In this document: piece after piece, positions 1 through 9,800 of the stretch | Numbering within the stretch: position 1 is the first letter of the stretch | Layout: every line of letters begins with the position of its first letter | Assembly (NCBI GenBank): GCA_040902925.1 | Contig: JBBDWJ010000365.1 | Coordinates: 1 to 59,307 of the forward strand | Reading direction: 5' to 3' | DNA: 59,307 nt | Source of the DNA: JBBDWJ01 sp040902925 | GTDB taxonomy: Bacteria > Acidobacteriota > Terriglobia > Bryobacterales > UBA6623 | Made by a program: the position numbers and the translations under genes | The notes under the pieces: model-generated | The model's input: the letters and a program-made list of their open reading frames with translations, nothing else | Databases searched by the model: none | What the model was told of the DNA's origin: nothing

Positions 1-220
1 TCACCAGGGGTATAAGCCGGTCACCAGCTTTCCTGCAGTGTACCCGCGATCGCCTTCAGAATGTGCTCCCCACCCTTGCGGGTAGGGCTCGGATCGCCTC
101 CGGCGATGGATTGGCCCCAGCGCCACGCCAAACCGAAACCAGCGCAAGATCACGACAGTATCCGACGGACCCCCTCCGCGAATCCCGCGATAATAAAACC
201 AGCTTCGGACAATGACCTGA

Positions 221-2062
221 ATGGCCTATCCCGCACATTGGGAGCAACTCAAGGAGCGGGCTGCGTCGCTGCCTGCCTCGCCCGGGGTGTATCTCTACAA
301 AGACGGCGCCGGCCGCATCATCTACGTCGGCAAGGCCAAGAGCTTGCGCGACCGCGTGCGCAGCTACTTTCTCGAGGAAAAATTCGCCGACGCCAAAACC
401 GGCAGCTTGCTTTCCGAGGCGCGCGATGTCGAGTACATCGCCGTCGCCAACGAGAAAGAAGCGCTGGCGCTGGAAAACAATCTCATCAAGCAGCGCAAGC
501 CGCGCTTCAATATTCTGCTGCGCGACGACAAGACCTATCCCTACATCAAGCTGACAAAGGAGCGCTTCCCGCGTGTTTACGTTACGCGGCGCCTCAAAAA
601 AGACGGCTCGACGTACTTCGGGCCGTATTTTCCGGCCAACCTGGCCCATCGGCTGGTGAACTTCATCCATCGCTATTTCAAGATTCCCTCGTGCCGGGTC
701 GATCTGACGCGTTTTCACCCGCGGCCGTGCCTCGAATATCACATCCACCGCTGCTGGGGTCCTTGCGTGGAAGGCCTGACGACCGACGAGAACTACGAGG
801 GCGCCGTGCAGGACGTGCGTAGGTTTCTGGACGGCCGGCAGAACGAGCTCGTCAAAGATTTGCGGTCGCGAATGCAGGCGGCATCCGACCGCACCGAATT
901 CGAGCAGGCAGCCGCGATGCGCGATTTGATCTCGACCGTCGAAGAGATGCAAGAGCGGCAGAGAATTGCCGCCGCCGAAGGCCGCGATGTCGATATTTAT
1001 GGCTTTCACGCCGAACCGCCGCTGGTTGCCGCGAACCTGTTTCACGTTCGCAACGGTAGAGTCGTCGACCGCCGCGAGTTTTTTTGGGAGGACCTCCATC
1101 AGTTCGAGCCTTCGGAGTTTCTCTCGTCGCTGATCAAGCAGATTTACCTCGACCGCGAATACGTGCCGTCGCTGATCCACGTGCCGGCCGAGTTCGAGGA
1201 TCAGGCTCTGCTCGAAGAGTTTCTGAGCGAAAAGCGCGGCCGCAAAGTTGAGATCACGATTCCGCAGCGCGGCTCGAAAAAGGCCATGCTCGACCTGGTC
1301 GTGCAAAACGCGCGCCACGCCTTCGAGCAACGATTCCGGATTCTTAAGCCGACGTCCAAACAAGTCATGGACGCGCTGACGGACGCCCTGAACCTGCCCG
1401 AATCGCCCGAGCGCATCGAGTGCTTCGATATCTCCCACATTCAAGGCAGCGACACGGTAGCTTCGATGGTGGTGTGGGAGAAGGGCAGGATGAAGAAAGC
1501 CGACTACCGCAAGTTCATCATCCGCGACGTGGCCGGCGTGGACGACTTCGCGTCGATGCGCGAAGCAGTTACCCGGCGCTATCGCCGCGTGCAGGAGGAG
1601 AAGCAGCCGATGCCGGGCCTGGTGCTTGTAGATGGGGGCATCGGGCAGCTCCATTCCGCCGCGGCCGCGCTGGAAGCGTTGGGCATCATCAATCAGCCGC
1701 TGGCCGCGATCGCCAAGCGCGAAGAAACAATTTTCGTTTTCGGGCAAGAAGACGAGCCGGTGCAGCTCGACCGCTTCTCCCCCATCCTGCACCTGGTGCA
1801 GCTCATTCGCGACGAAGCCCACCGTTTCGCAGTCAGCTTCCACCGCCAGCGCCGCGGAGCGCGGCAATTGACCACGGCGCTGCTCGAAATTCCGGGCATC
1901 GGCGAGAAGACAGCCCGCAAGCTGCTCAAGACCTTTGGAAGCATCGAGCAACTGCGACAAACCAACCTGGAAGATCTGGCCGCGGTAGTCAATCGAGCGC
2001 AAGCCGAACGGATTCAGGAATTTCTTACCCGACAACAGCAGGTGCCAGGTGTCAGGTGTTAG
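221..2062 (+). CDS. uvrC: UvrABC system protein C (excinuclease subunit)
   Basis: UvrC makes the 3' and 5' incisions around bulky DNA lesions in nucleotide excision repair, after UvrA/UvrB loading. The 613-residue product matches the family's usual ~610. It has an N-terminal GIY-YIG nuclease domain (about residues 15-95, with PGVYLYKD and IIYVGKAKSLRDRVRSYF), a UVR helix pair for UvrB contact (about 205-240), the RNase H-like nuclease domain (FDISHIQGSDTVASMVVW, LVLVDGGIGQL) and a C-terminal helix-hairpin-helix (IPGIGEKTARKLLKTFGS). The ATG at 221 gives the canonical N-terminus. No Shine-Dalgarno is obvious; a GACAAT hexamer lies seven bases upstream, so the mRNA may be leaderless. The last codons (VPGVRC) are encoded by CAGGTG-type repeat sequence that continues downstream, so the natural C-terminus has probably been altered by a repeat without loss of the HhH domain. 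Confidence 0.97.
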   Translation: MAYPAHWEQLKERAASLPASPGVYLYKDGAGRIIYVGKAKSLRDRVRSYFLEEKFADAKTGSLLSEARDVEYIAVANEKEALALENNLIKQRKPRFNILLRDDKTYPYIKLTKERFPRVYVTRRLKKDGSTYFGPYFPANLAHRLVNFIHRYFKIPSCRVDLTRFHPRPCLEYHIHRCWGPCVEGLTTDENYEGAVQDVRRFLDGRQNELVKDLRSRMQAASDRTEFEQAAAMRDLISTVEEMQERQRIAAAEGRDVDIYGFHAEPPLVAANLFHVRNGRVVDRREFFWEDLHQFEPSEFLSSLIKQIYLDREYVPSLIHVPAEFEDQALLEEFLSEKRGRKVEITIPQRGSKKAMLDLVVQNARHAFEQRFRILKPTSKQVMDALTDALNLPESPERIECFDISHIQGSDTVASMVVWEKGRMKKADYRKFIIRDVAGVDDFASMREAVTRRYRRVQEEKQPMPGLVLVDGGIGQLHSAAAALEALGIINQPLAAIAKREETIFVFGQEDEPVQLDRFSPILHLVQLIRDEAHRFAVSFHRQRRGARQLTTALLEIPGIGEKTARKLLKTFGSIEQLRQTNLEDLAAVVNRAQAERIQEFLTRQQQVPGVRC

Positions 2063-2223
2063 GTGTTAGGAGTCAGGTGCCGCGTGTCAGGGGTCAGGTG
2101 CGAGGTGCAAGGGAAGCGCCGGTATGCGAGGCATTAAGGTTGCGTCATCTCGACGGCCCGAAGCGTAGCGAAGGTACAAACACGACCCCGACACCTGACA
2201 CCCGGCACCTGAAACCTGCCCCC
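2036..2223. repeat. CAGGTG(T)-type repeat cluster with inverted arms
   Basis: From 2036 to about 2110 the sequence is a run of degenerate 7-9 base units of the CAGGTGT/CAGGTGC type. At about 2185-2223 the same units recur in the opposite orientation (GACACCTGACACCCGGCACC), so the cluster can fold back on itself around about 75 bp of unrelated sequence. It begins inside the uvrC reading frame and supplies its stop codon. This looks like a dispersed intergenic repeat that landed at the gene end. Genome-wide copy number cannot be seen from here. Confidence 0.7.
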
Positions 2224-2484
2224 TGCCTTACTCCCCCGACCCCAGGACTGCCGGCACAAGCATCATCAGTAGGTTTCCCTAGTCCGTCTTCTGCGCAACG
2301 GGACCTACCTGTGGCCGTTTGCCCCTCAAAACATGGGCAACGCCGGTCAATTTCGACTCCTTGCGAAGCGGCGATAGTACGCCGCGTAAGGTCTACCTCC
2401 TATTTGTGCGTCCCAATCCCGCTGTGAGGCGAAAACCCGATTACCCCGCGAGTACTACCTGTACTAAGTTGAAACCTGATAACC
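2224..2484. other. intergenic region upstream of the CHAT-STAND gene
   Basis: No gene is recognisable here; together with the repeat cluster it forms a 422-bp gap after uvrC. Just before the next start codon lies a small dyad, AGTAC-TACCT-GTACT (2451-2465), which could be an operator or part of a promoter, but five-base arms are weak evidence. No convincing Shine-Dalgarno precedes the GTG at 2485. Confidence 0.4.
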
Positions 2485-5400
2485 GTGAACCCCACGCTCC
2501 AAATCGCCCACGGCGAGGGGCGGCGCATCGACATCTGCTTTACGAGCAGTTCCTCGGATCGGCGAGCCGCGTCGACCCATCTGGATTTTTCTCTTGGCCT
2601 GAAAGAGCAGGACGGCCTGCGCTGGTATTGGGAGGACTATCTAGAACACCCCAACCGCACGGCGCGCCAGATGGCTGCTGAGGTCGAAAGACAACTGCAG
2701 CAACTCGGCGAGCGGCTCTTCCAACGCGTCTTCAACGGCAGTGACGCGCAACAGATCTGGGCCGATGTTGCGCCCGCGTTGGCCGACACGGTGATCGAGA
2801 TTGTCGTCTCCGGCGATTCCTCGGCGACGATTCCCTGGGAGCTGTTGAGGGATCCGCTGACCGGCGCGACTCTCTCGACCAAATCGCATTCGTTCGTTCG
2901 CCGCCTTGCTTCAAAAGCTGGCAGCCACGTGGCGGATGCGAATGGGCCCGATGCGAACGAGCCCGGCGGGGGGCCGCTCCGCATTTTGTTGGTGAGCTGC
3001 CAGCCGCCGGGACCAGCCGATCCCCCCTTTCGCTCGGCCGCCCGGTTGCTCGTCAACAGCCTTGCAAGTCAGCCGCATTCGTCCCTGGTTCTCGAAGTGC
3101 TGCGCCCGCCGACCTTCGGCCAGCTCACGAGCATCTTGCTGGAAGCCGAGGCGCTCGGCGAGCCCTATCATGTGCTGCACTTCGACGGGCACGCCGTCGC
3201 CGCCGACATTGAGTTGCATGGCATTCCGGCCGAGCTTCCCCAAGGCGCGGGGCAAGTGCCTTGTACGGGAACGCTGCCCGGTCTCCACGGCTACATGGTT
3301 TTCGACTATCCCACGCGCGAACAAACCGTTCAGCTCGTCGATGGGCGCTCGATGGGCGAGCTTCTTGCGGAAGCCTGCGTTCCGACCCTGGTGCTGAATG
3401 CCTGCCAGCCTTCGCGAACGAAGGACGCGGCGGCGACGGCGGGCGGCAATGTCCGCAAGACCACGGCGCTGGCTTTTGAGTCTCTGGCGCGCGACGTTCA
3501 ATCGCAGGGCGTCAACGCCGTCGTACAGCTTCCGTATCACCTGGGGCCGGTTGCGTCGGCGCAATGGCTGGAACAGATCTACCTCGCTTTGGCGAAGGGG
3601 GATTCGGTTTCCGAGGCCGCAACCGCTGGGCGCCGCCGCCTTCAACAAGACGAGCGGCTTCAGATCAGCTACGGGCCGGTGCGCCGCGAGGATTGGCCAG
3701 CCGCGGTGGTCCACGAATACCAACCACTGCCTCTGGTGCGCAGACCTCCCGCCGAGCCGCGGCCGTCCGAGGACGACGAAGAGCCGTCGTCATCCCCCGA
3801 GGTCAACGCATCTCCGGCGGGTAAGCCAGGCGACGAGCTGCTCGATCCCGTGCTGCCTCCCCGCCCGGCGACCGGTTTCCTCGGCCGCGACGATACGATT
3901 CTGGCGATCGAGCGTGCGCTATCCGCGAAGCCACTGGTGTTGCTGCACGGCGAAGTGGGCGCCGGCAAGACAACCACCGCGGCGGAGTTTGCCCGCTGGT
4001 ACGCAGCAACGGGAGGCGTCGAAGGGCCTGTCCTTTACACGTCGTTTGAGCACTACCACCCGCTCAGCTCGCTTCTCGATCAACTGGGGACCGTGTTCCG
4101 GGCTTCGATGGAAGCGGCCGGAATCCAATGGCGGTCGATGTCGCAGGAAGACCGGCGGCAGGCGGCGCTGCAAGTGCTCGAGCAAATTCCCGTTCTGTGG
4201 ATCTGGGACTCGGTTGATGGCCTCAGTGAAAGCGGCGCGGCGTCGCCGGAATGGACTCTGGAGGAGCAACAGAAGGTCGCCGAGTTCCTGCGCCAGGCGA
4301 CGGAAACGCAGGCCAAATTTCTGCTGACCTCTCGCGGGCTGCTCCACGATTGGCTGGGTCCGTTGGCGGTGCGTATCCCGCTCGGCCCGCTGCCGTTGTG
4401 GGACGGCCTGCAACTCACGCGGGTGCTGGTCGAGCAGAAGGGTTGTTGGCCGCCTGATATCGACAGTTGGCGGCCGTTGCTCGAATTTGCAGCCGGCAAC
4501 CCGCTTACGATTCAGGCGCTGGTGACCGAGTCGCTGCGAAAGGGGCTCCGCGCGCCCGCGCAGTTCGAAGAGTTCGTGCGCGAAGTTGCCGCGCAGCCGG
4601 GTGTGCTCGCGGCGGGGGACGCCGGCTCCAGCCCGCCCGCGAATCTGGGATCTTCGCTGAGTTATCTTTTGCGCAAGACCTTCGACGAAGACGAGCGCTC
4701 GCTGCTGGCTCTGCTTCACCTGTTCCGCGGCTCCGTAAATGTTGAGTTACTGGAAAGCATGAGGGCGCAGCCGGAGGTGTGGAGCCCCAAGGACCTGACG
4801 CAGGGCGCGACACGCCGCCAGGTTCGTCCCTTCCCGCAGGCGCCGCCAGCGGCGATTCTCGATCGTGCGGCGTCTTACGGGCTGCTGCGGCGGATTGGCG
4901 ATGGCGCTTACTCGATTCACTCCGCGCTCGACCGGGCTTCGCTGCAAATTTTTGCCGAACACTTCCCGGCGGCAAAGAAACCTCGGGTCTGGAACCAAAT
5001 GGCCGACCGCGCGGCCGCCGTCGCCGCAGGCGCTCGCGCGGCCGACGATTCCCATGGCGAAACCGCTGGCCCTCCTCGGGGTCCAGCCGGCGCGGTCGTT
5101 GGAGCGCTAACAGGACTGGGCGAACACGGCAGCTTGACACCCTTCGGTCAGCACGCCCCGCCCGAGATGGGGCCCAACCTACGCGCCAGGTATGCGTACG
5201 TGCAGGCCCTCAGCCGCTTCGGAGCCGAGCGCTTCCGCCGCGTTCGCGACGGGTCCTTCGAAGCCGTCACCGAATTAGCCGCTCAGGAGCCCAACCTGCG
5301 CCACGCTTGCCGGATGGCCGGCGACGAGCAATGGTGGGGACCCGCTGCCGGAATCGCCGAGGGACTCGGCACACTCTATGAAACCGACGGACGGCTCAGC

Positions 5401-6390
5401 GAGTGGGAAGGCATGGTCGAAGGGCTCTGTGCGTTGTGCACCGATGGTTCGGGGACTACGGCCAAGTCCGGGCGCGAGCGGCTGTGGCGCACCATCACCG
5501 AGCAGAACGTGAAAATCGCGCGGCAGCGCGAGCATCTGCCCCGGGCCGAGCACCTGCAACGCCTTTGCGTCGATTGGGACCGCCGCCAGGTTGAGCCGCT
5601 ATACGACGCTGCCGCGGAAGCACCCGATCCGGCAAATGCCGGGAAGGTCCGCACGCTCGCCGAGTCGCTGTTCCACCTGAGCGGAATCCTTCGCGAGGAG
5701 GGCACGCCGGCGATCACGGTGGAGGAAGAAGCCATCGAATTGCGCGAGCGGCTGGGCGAAAAGCAACAGGCTTCGATGTGGGCGTTCGAGCTGGGCGGGA
5801 TCTACATGGAAACGCCCGCCGTGCGCAATCTGGCCCAAGCCGAGCGATGGTTGAAGCGCAGCCTCGAGCTGATCCGCGACGATGACCGCGCCGCCAAGGC
5901 GGAGTGCCTGGCTGCTCTCGGCCGCGCCGCCTGGGAGCGTTTTAATGAGGCCCGCAAGGGAAACTCCCCTGAGGCCGAACTGCGCCGCCATCTCAGCACC
6001 GACCGTCAGTACTATCAAACCGCCCTGGAACACGACCTGCCAGCGGACTGGGCCAAGCTCGCCAGCCACAACCAGCAGCTCGGCCACGTTTCCTACTCCT
6101 TGGGAGACATCGACCGCGCGCTGCCGCACTACCGCGAGTCGATCCGCTGCGACGAGCTGCACGGCAACACCTTCGGCGCCGCGCACACGCGGTTCAATCT
6201 CGCGATCGCGCTGCGCGATGTTGACCGCCTCGCCGAGGCCCGCAAGTTCGCGCGCGCCGCGCAGGAGGAGTTTGAGGATTTGGGTAGCCCCGCCAAAGGC
6301 ATGCTCGAACGCTGCGAGAAACTGATCGCGAATATCGAAGAGCGGCTGAGGGTGAAGCGGCGCGAGCGGGGCGTGTTGAACGGCGGATAA
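2485..6390 (+). CDS. CHAT-domain caspase-like protease fused to STAND NTPase and TPR repeats
   Basis: A 1301-residue multidomain protein starting at a GTG. Residues about 1-400 form a CHAT (caspase HetF-associated) peptidase: the histidine strand reads VLHFDGHAV (H236 the likely catalytic His) and the cysteine strand reads LVLNACQPS (C307 the likely nucleophile). After an acidic, proline-rich linker (about 415-455) comes a STAND/NB-ARC-type NTPase with Walker A GEVGAGKT (489-496), a Walker B-like VLWIWDSVDG, and a winged-helix-like stretch near 790-830 (LDRAASYGLLRRIGDG). The C-terminal third is helical with degenerate TPRs (about 1020-1280, e.g. GDIDRALPHYRESIRCDELHG). Known relatives of this architecture act as ligand-gated signal proteins, some in antiphage or programmed-death pathways. 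That role here is inference: no partner substrate gene or defence gene lies next to it, and the following gene is convergent. Both catalytic residues are present, so the protease is probably active. Confidence 0.88.
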   Translation: MNPTLQIAHGEGRRIDICFTSSSSDRRAASTHLDFSLGLKEQDGLRWYWEDYLEHPNRTARQMAAEVERQLQQLGERLFQRVFNGSDAQQIWADVAPALADTVIEIVVSGDSSATIPWELLRDPLTGATLSTKSHSFVRRLASKAGSHVADANGPDANEPGGGPLRILLVSCQPPGPADPPFRSAARLLVNSLASQPHSSLVLEVLRPPTFGQLTSILLEAEALGEPYHVLHFDGHAVAADIELHGIPAELPQGAGQVPCTGTLPGLHGYMVFDYPTREQTVQLVDGRSMGELLAEACVPTLVLNACQPSRTKDAAATAGGNVRKTTALAFESLARDVQSQGVNAVVQLPYHLGPVASAQWLEQIYLALAKGDSVSEAATAGRRRLQQDERLQISYGPVRREDWPAAVVHEYQPLPLVRRPPAEPRPSEDDEEPSSSPEVNASPAGKPGDELLDPVLPPRPATGFLGRDDTILAIERALSAKPLVLLHGEVGAGKTTTAAEFARWYAATGGVEGPVLYTSFEHYHPLSSLLDQLGTVFRASMEAAGIQWRSMSQEDRRQAALQVLEQIPVLWIWDSVDGLSESGAASPEWTLEEQQKVAEFLRQATETQAKFLLTSRGLLHDWLGPLAVRIPLGPLPLWDGLQLTRVLVEQKGCWPPDIDSWRPLLEFAAGNPLTIQALVTESLRKGLRAPAQFEEFVREVAAQPGVLAAGDAGSSPPANLGSSLSYLLRKTFDEDERSLLALLHLFRGSVNVELLESMRAQPEVWSPKDLTQGATRRQVRPFPQAPPAAILDRAASYGLLRRIGDGAYSIHSALDRASLQIFAEHFPAAKKPRVWNQMADRAAAVAAGARAADDSHGETAGPPRGPAGAVVGALTGLGEHGSLTPFGQHAPPEMGPNLRARYAYVQALSRFGAERFRRVRDGSFEAVTELAAQEPNLRHACRMAGDEQWWGPAAGIAEGLGTLYETDGRLSEWEGMVEGLCALCTDGSGTTAKSGRERLWRTITEQNVKIARQREHLPRAEHLQRLCVDWDRRQVEPLYDAAAEAPDPANAGKVRTLAESLFHLSGILREEGTPAITVEEEAIELRERLGEKQQASMWAFELGGIYMETPAVRNLAQAERWLKRSLELIRDDDRAAKAECLAALGRAAWERFNEARKGNSPEAELRRHLSTDRQYYQTALEHDLPADWAKLASHNQQLGHVSYSLGDIDRALPHYRESIRCDELHGNTFGAAHTRFNLAIALRDVDRLAEARKFARAAQEEFEDLGSPAKGMLERCEKLIANIEERLRVKRRERGVLNGG

Positions 6391-6418
6391 TTGCGGCGGG
6401 TACGCGTCACGGAAAGGA

Positions 6419-6793
6419 TTATCGGAAGCCGCCCCGGCGCTCCGCTACTTCTGCAAGGATTTCATCGTGAGTCAGTAGCTTGCCGCCTTTTGCCTCGTAC
6501 TCTTCGGCTAGCTCGCGTAGCTTTTCTGCCGCCATCACAACGGCAGTAGCGCGGGCGCGGACTTCGTTTTTGAGCTCTGCCTTCAAGCTCTCATCCAGAG
6601 ATTCATCCATAAGGCTGTGGAGTGCACGGCACAGGTTGTTCACTAGGTGCCGGACGTCGCGCTGCGTATAGTTGAATCTTGCTGATTTAAGATCCTGCCG
6701 GATTCCTTCAACCGAGGCGTTGCCCTCGTGCTTGGAGAGAACCTGTAGCAAGGCGTCGAATAGATCCAGATTGCCATCTATTGCACGATCCAT
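6419..6793 (-). CDS. small hypothetical protein downstream of the acyltransferase fusion
   Basis: I do not recognise this 124-residue acidic helical protein. It has a helical N-terminal half (LDLFDALLQVLSKHEGNA), a coiled-coil-like middle (about residues 75-105, rich in E/K/A) and a C-terminal tail KLLTHDEILAEVAERRGG resembling the ends of some small antitoxin-like proteins, which is not enough to assign one. Two starts are possible. The ATG at 6829 overlaps the stop of the upstream acyltransferase gene (ATGA) and would be translationally coupled, adding 12 residues. I prefer the ATG at 6793, because the extra codons are rare ones and contain a GATAAT hexamer placed six bases before 6793, a leaderless promoter arrangement. 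Confidence 0.55.
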   Translation of the reverse strand: MDRAIDGNLDLFDALLQVLSKHEGNASVEGIRQDLKSARFNYTQRDVRHLVNNLCRALHSLMDESLDESLKAELKNEVRARATAVVMAAEKLRELAEEYEAKGGKLLTHDEILAEVAERRGGFR

Positions 6794-6825
6794 TACGTTA
6801 TTATCCCACCCTGAAACGCGGAGTA

Positions 6826-9800
6826 TCATCTCGTCATCAGAGATGGTCCGTAGTTCGCCGCCATGTGACGCAACTTCTTTAGATCAAGTTTACCGCTGCC
6901 AAGAATCGGGATCTCATCGATGCAGCGAACGTTTTCCCGGCGTGGCACCCACAGCTTGGGCAACTCGCTCGCGGCGAGGCGCTTCCACAGTTCGTCAGAC
7001 GAAAAATCCGCTGAGCTGTAGAAGACAACCAGTTGTTCGCCTTTGCGGTCGTCGGGTATCGCCGTCACCGCGCACGGCGCGCCATTCAAGGCTTCGGTGG
7101 CTATCTCTTCCACGCGAATGTGCGGCACCATTTCGCCGCCGATCTTGCTGAACCGCGCCAGGCGGTCGGTGATGCGCACGAAGCCGTCTTCGTCGACCGT
7201 TGCGATGTCGCCAGTGATGTACCAGCCATCGCGAACGGCCTCGCTGGTTTTTTCCGGCTGACCGAGGTACCCCATCATGCGGTTGGGGCCTTTGACCAGC
7301 AGCATCCCTTCGCGGTTCGCGGGAAGGGCCTCGCTGCTTTCCAAACTCGCATCGAAATCTACGACGGCTTCGGGATCCACCACCTTCACTGCGACTCCGG
7401 GCAGCGGATGGCCCACGCTGCCTTCCTTCCGGCCGCTCTGCCGGATTCGCCCATCGACCACGTCGGGACGGCTCACGGAAATCACCGGGGCCATCTCGGT
7501 CGCGCCATAACCTTCCATCAACTCGATGCCGTACTTGTCGCGAAACTCGCGCGCCAAAGGCTGGCGCAGTTTTTCCGCGCCCACCAGCGCCAGCCGCAGC
7601 GTCGAGAACTGCTCGGCCGTACACTTGCGCACGTAAGCCGCGTAGAAAGTCGGCGTCGCCATCATCAGCGTGGCCCGATGGCGGGCAACTACCTCGCCGA
7701 TCGTTTTCGCGTCCATCGGATTAGCGTGATAGCAAGCTCCCACGCCCGTAGTCAGCGGTAGCCACAACGTCGCTGTGAATCCGAACGAATGGAAAAACGG
7801 CAGCACGCCCATAAAGCGGTCGCCCTTCTCTAAAGAAAAAAGCTGCCGCATCGCCTCCAGGTTCGAGATGACGTTGTGGTGCGAGAGCATGACCCCTTTG
7901 GGCTGCCCGGTGCTGCCGCTCGAAAAGATCACCGTCGCCAGAGACCGCGAATCGCCAGCGCCGCGATGGATAGCTGTGAGGGCCGGCGCCGGCAGAAGAA
8001 AAGCCGCTGCAGCGCTGGACGCCTTCTCAAACACGGTGATCTCGCGGAGCATGTCCTCCAAGAAAACCATGCCCTGCATTTCCGCAATGCCCGCCTTCTT
8101 TACAAACAGACGCGAGGTTAGGATCGTTCGGATGGAACACTGCGCGACCGCCGACTCCATCGCCTCGCGCCCGGCGGTGAAGTTCAGATTGACCGGTATC
8201 TTGCCGGCCAGTAGGGTCGAGACGTTGGCCAGCGCGCCGCCGACCGATGCCGGCAACAGCAGCCCGATCATCTTTTCGCCCTGGCACATCGAGCGGATCT
8301 TTCGCGCCACGATCAGGCTACAGGTCAGCGCCTGCCCATACGTCAGTTGCTTGCCAGTCGAGTCCGCCATCGCCAACGAACGCCAGTTATGCTTCGCCGC
8401 GCGGACGAACTGCAGGTGCAGCAAATCGTCGGGCTGCCGGCGATGGTCCGCCGCCTCCGCGCCAAGCTCCAGCACAGCCTGGCGTACTTCGCGCGCGCTC
8501 GTCGAGGAAGGCAAAGGCGATCCAAACAGCACCGTCACCCGGTTCGGCACGCCGCGCAGGCGTTTCCAAAAGGAGCGTCCCCGGGCGAAGCTGAACAGGC
8601 TGCCCCACACGCCGTCGAGGTAAACAGGAATGATCGGCACATCGAGCCCGGCAACGATTCTCTCCAGCCCGCGCTTGAACGGCAGCAGGTTGCCGGTGCG
8701 GCTGATCTCTCCCTCGGGAAAAATACACACCACGTGTCCCTCGTGAAGTTCTTTACGTGCGCGTTCGAGCGACTCCATCACGTCGGAGCGGCTGCCGGCG
8801 GCTACCGGAATGGCGTGCATGCGCCGCAGAATCGTGTTCAAGCCGCGCTTCTCGAAATACGGCCGGAAAACCATGAAACGAATCAGACGTTGAACACAGG
8901 CGCCAACCAGAAAGCCATCCACGTAGGAGACATGATTCGCCACCAGCAGCGCCGGGCCGCGCGAGGGGATGTTCTCGCGGCCCACAATCTGAATGCGATA
9001 GAGCGTGTGCGTCGCCAGCCAAAGAACGAAGCGGGCAAGATACTCGGGGACAGTCTTGAGAACGTACAGCGTCGAGACCAGCGTCAGCATGCCCAGAATG
9101 CCGATGGCCTGCGCGGCGCCCAGGCCGGCCCAATCGTGCAGCACCCAGCAGAGCGCGGCGGCCAACAACATGCCGGCCGTGTTGAGGAAATTATTGGCGG
9201 CGAAGATCCGGCCGCGCTCGCGCTCCGGGCTGCGCGCCTGCAAGAACGACTGCAGCGGGACGATGAAAAAGCCGCCCGCAAGTCCCAACAGAATCAAAGC
9301 AGCCATTGCCGGCGCAAAGGTTTCGACCTGCGAGATCCACAAGCACGAAACGCCCATGCCGAACGCCCCCAGCGGCGCCAGACCCAGCTCCACCTTGTCA
9401 CCCGACCAGCGGCCGGCGATCATGCTGCCCACGCCGATGCCTAGAGCGATGCTCGTGACGAGCAGACTCGTGCTCAAATCGCCCGCGCCGATGACGCTCT
9501 TGCCGAACAGCAGCACGCTGATCTGCAGCGCCGCGCCCAGGAACCAGAAATAGGAAACGCCGAGGACGCACAACCACAACGGCCTGTCGCCTCGCACGAG
9601 CCGCAAACCGTCGGAAACCTCCGCCCAGGGATTCAGTCGGAACGGCTTCCGCGCCCCCGACGGCGGTACCCGCATGATGCGGAAGCTCGTCAGCAGCCCG
9701 GCAACGGCGACCGCGACAAGAACCAGCCCCAGCCGCCACGTTGCGCCGCCAGACGCCGCGAAAAGCAGCCCGCCGGCCGACGTCCCCAAAATGATCGCCA

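Noticed and set aside
56..2035. 659-codon open frame on the minus strand opposite uvrC
   Set aside because: It mirrors uvrC codon for codon, as expected in GC-rich DNA, and its translation has no recognisable domain.
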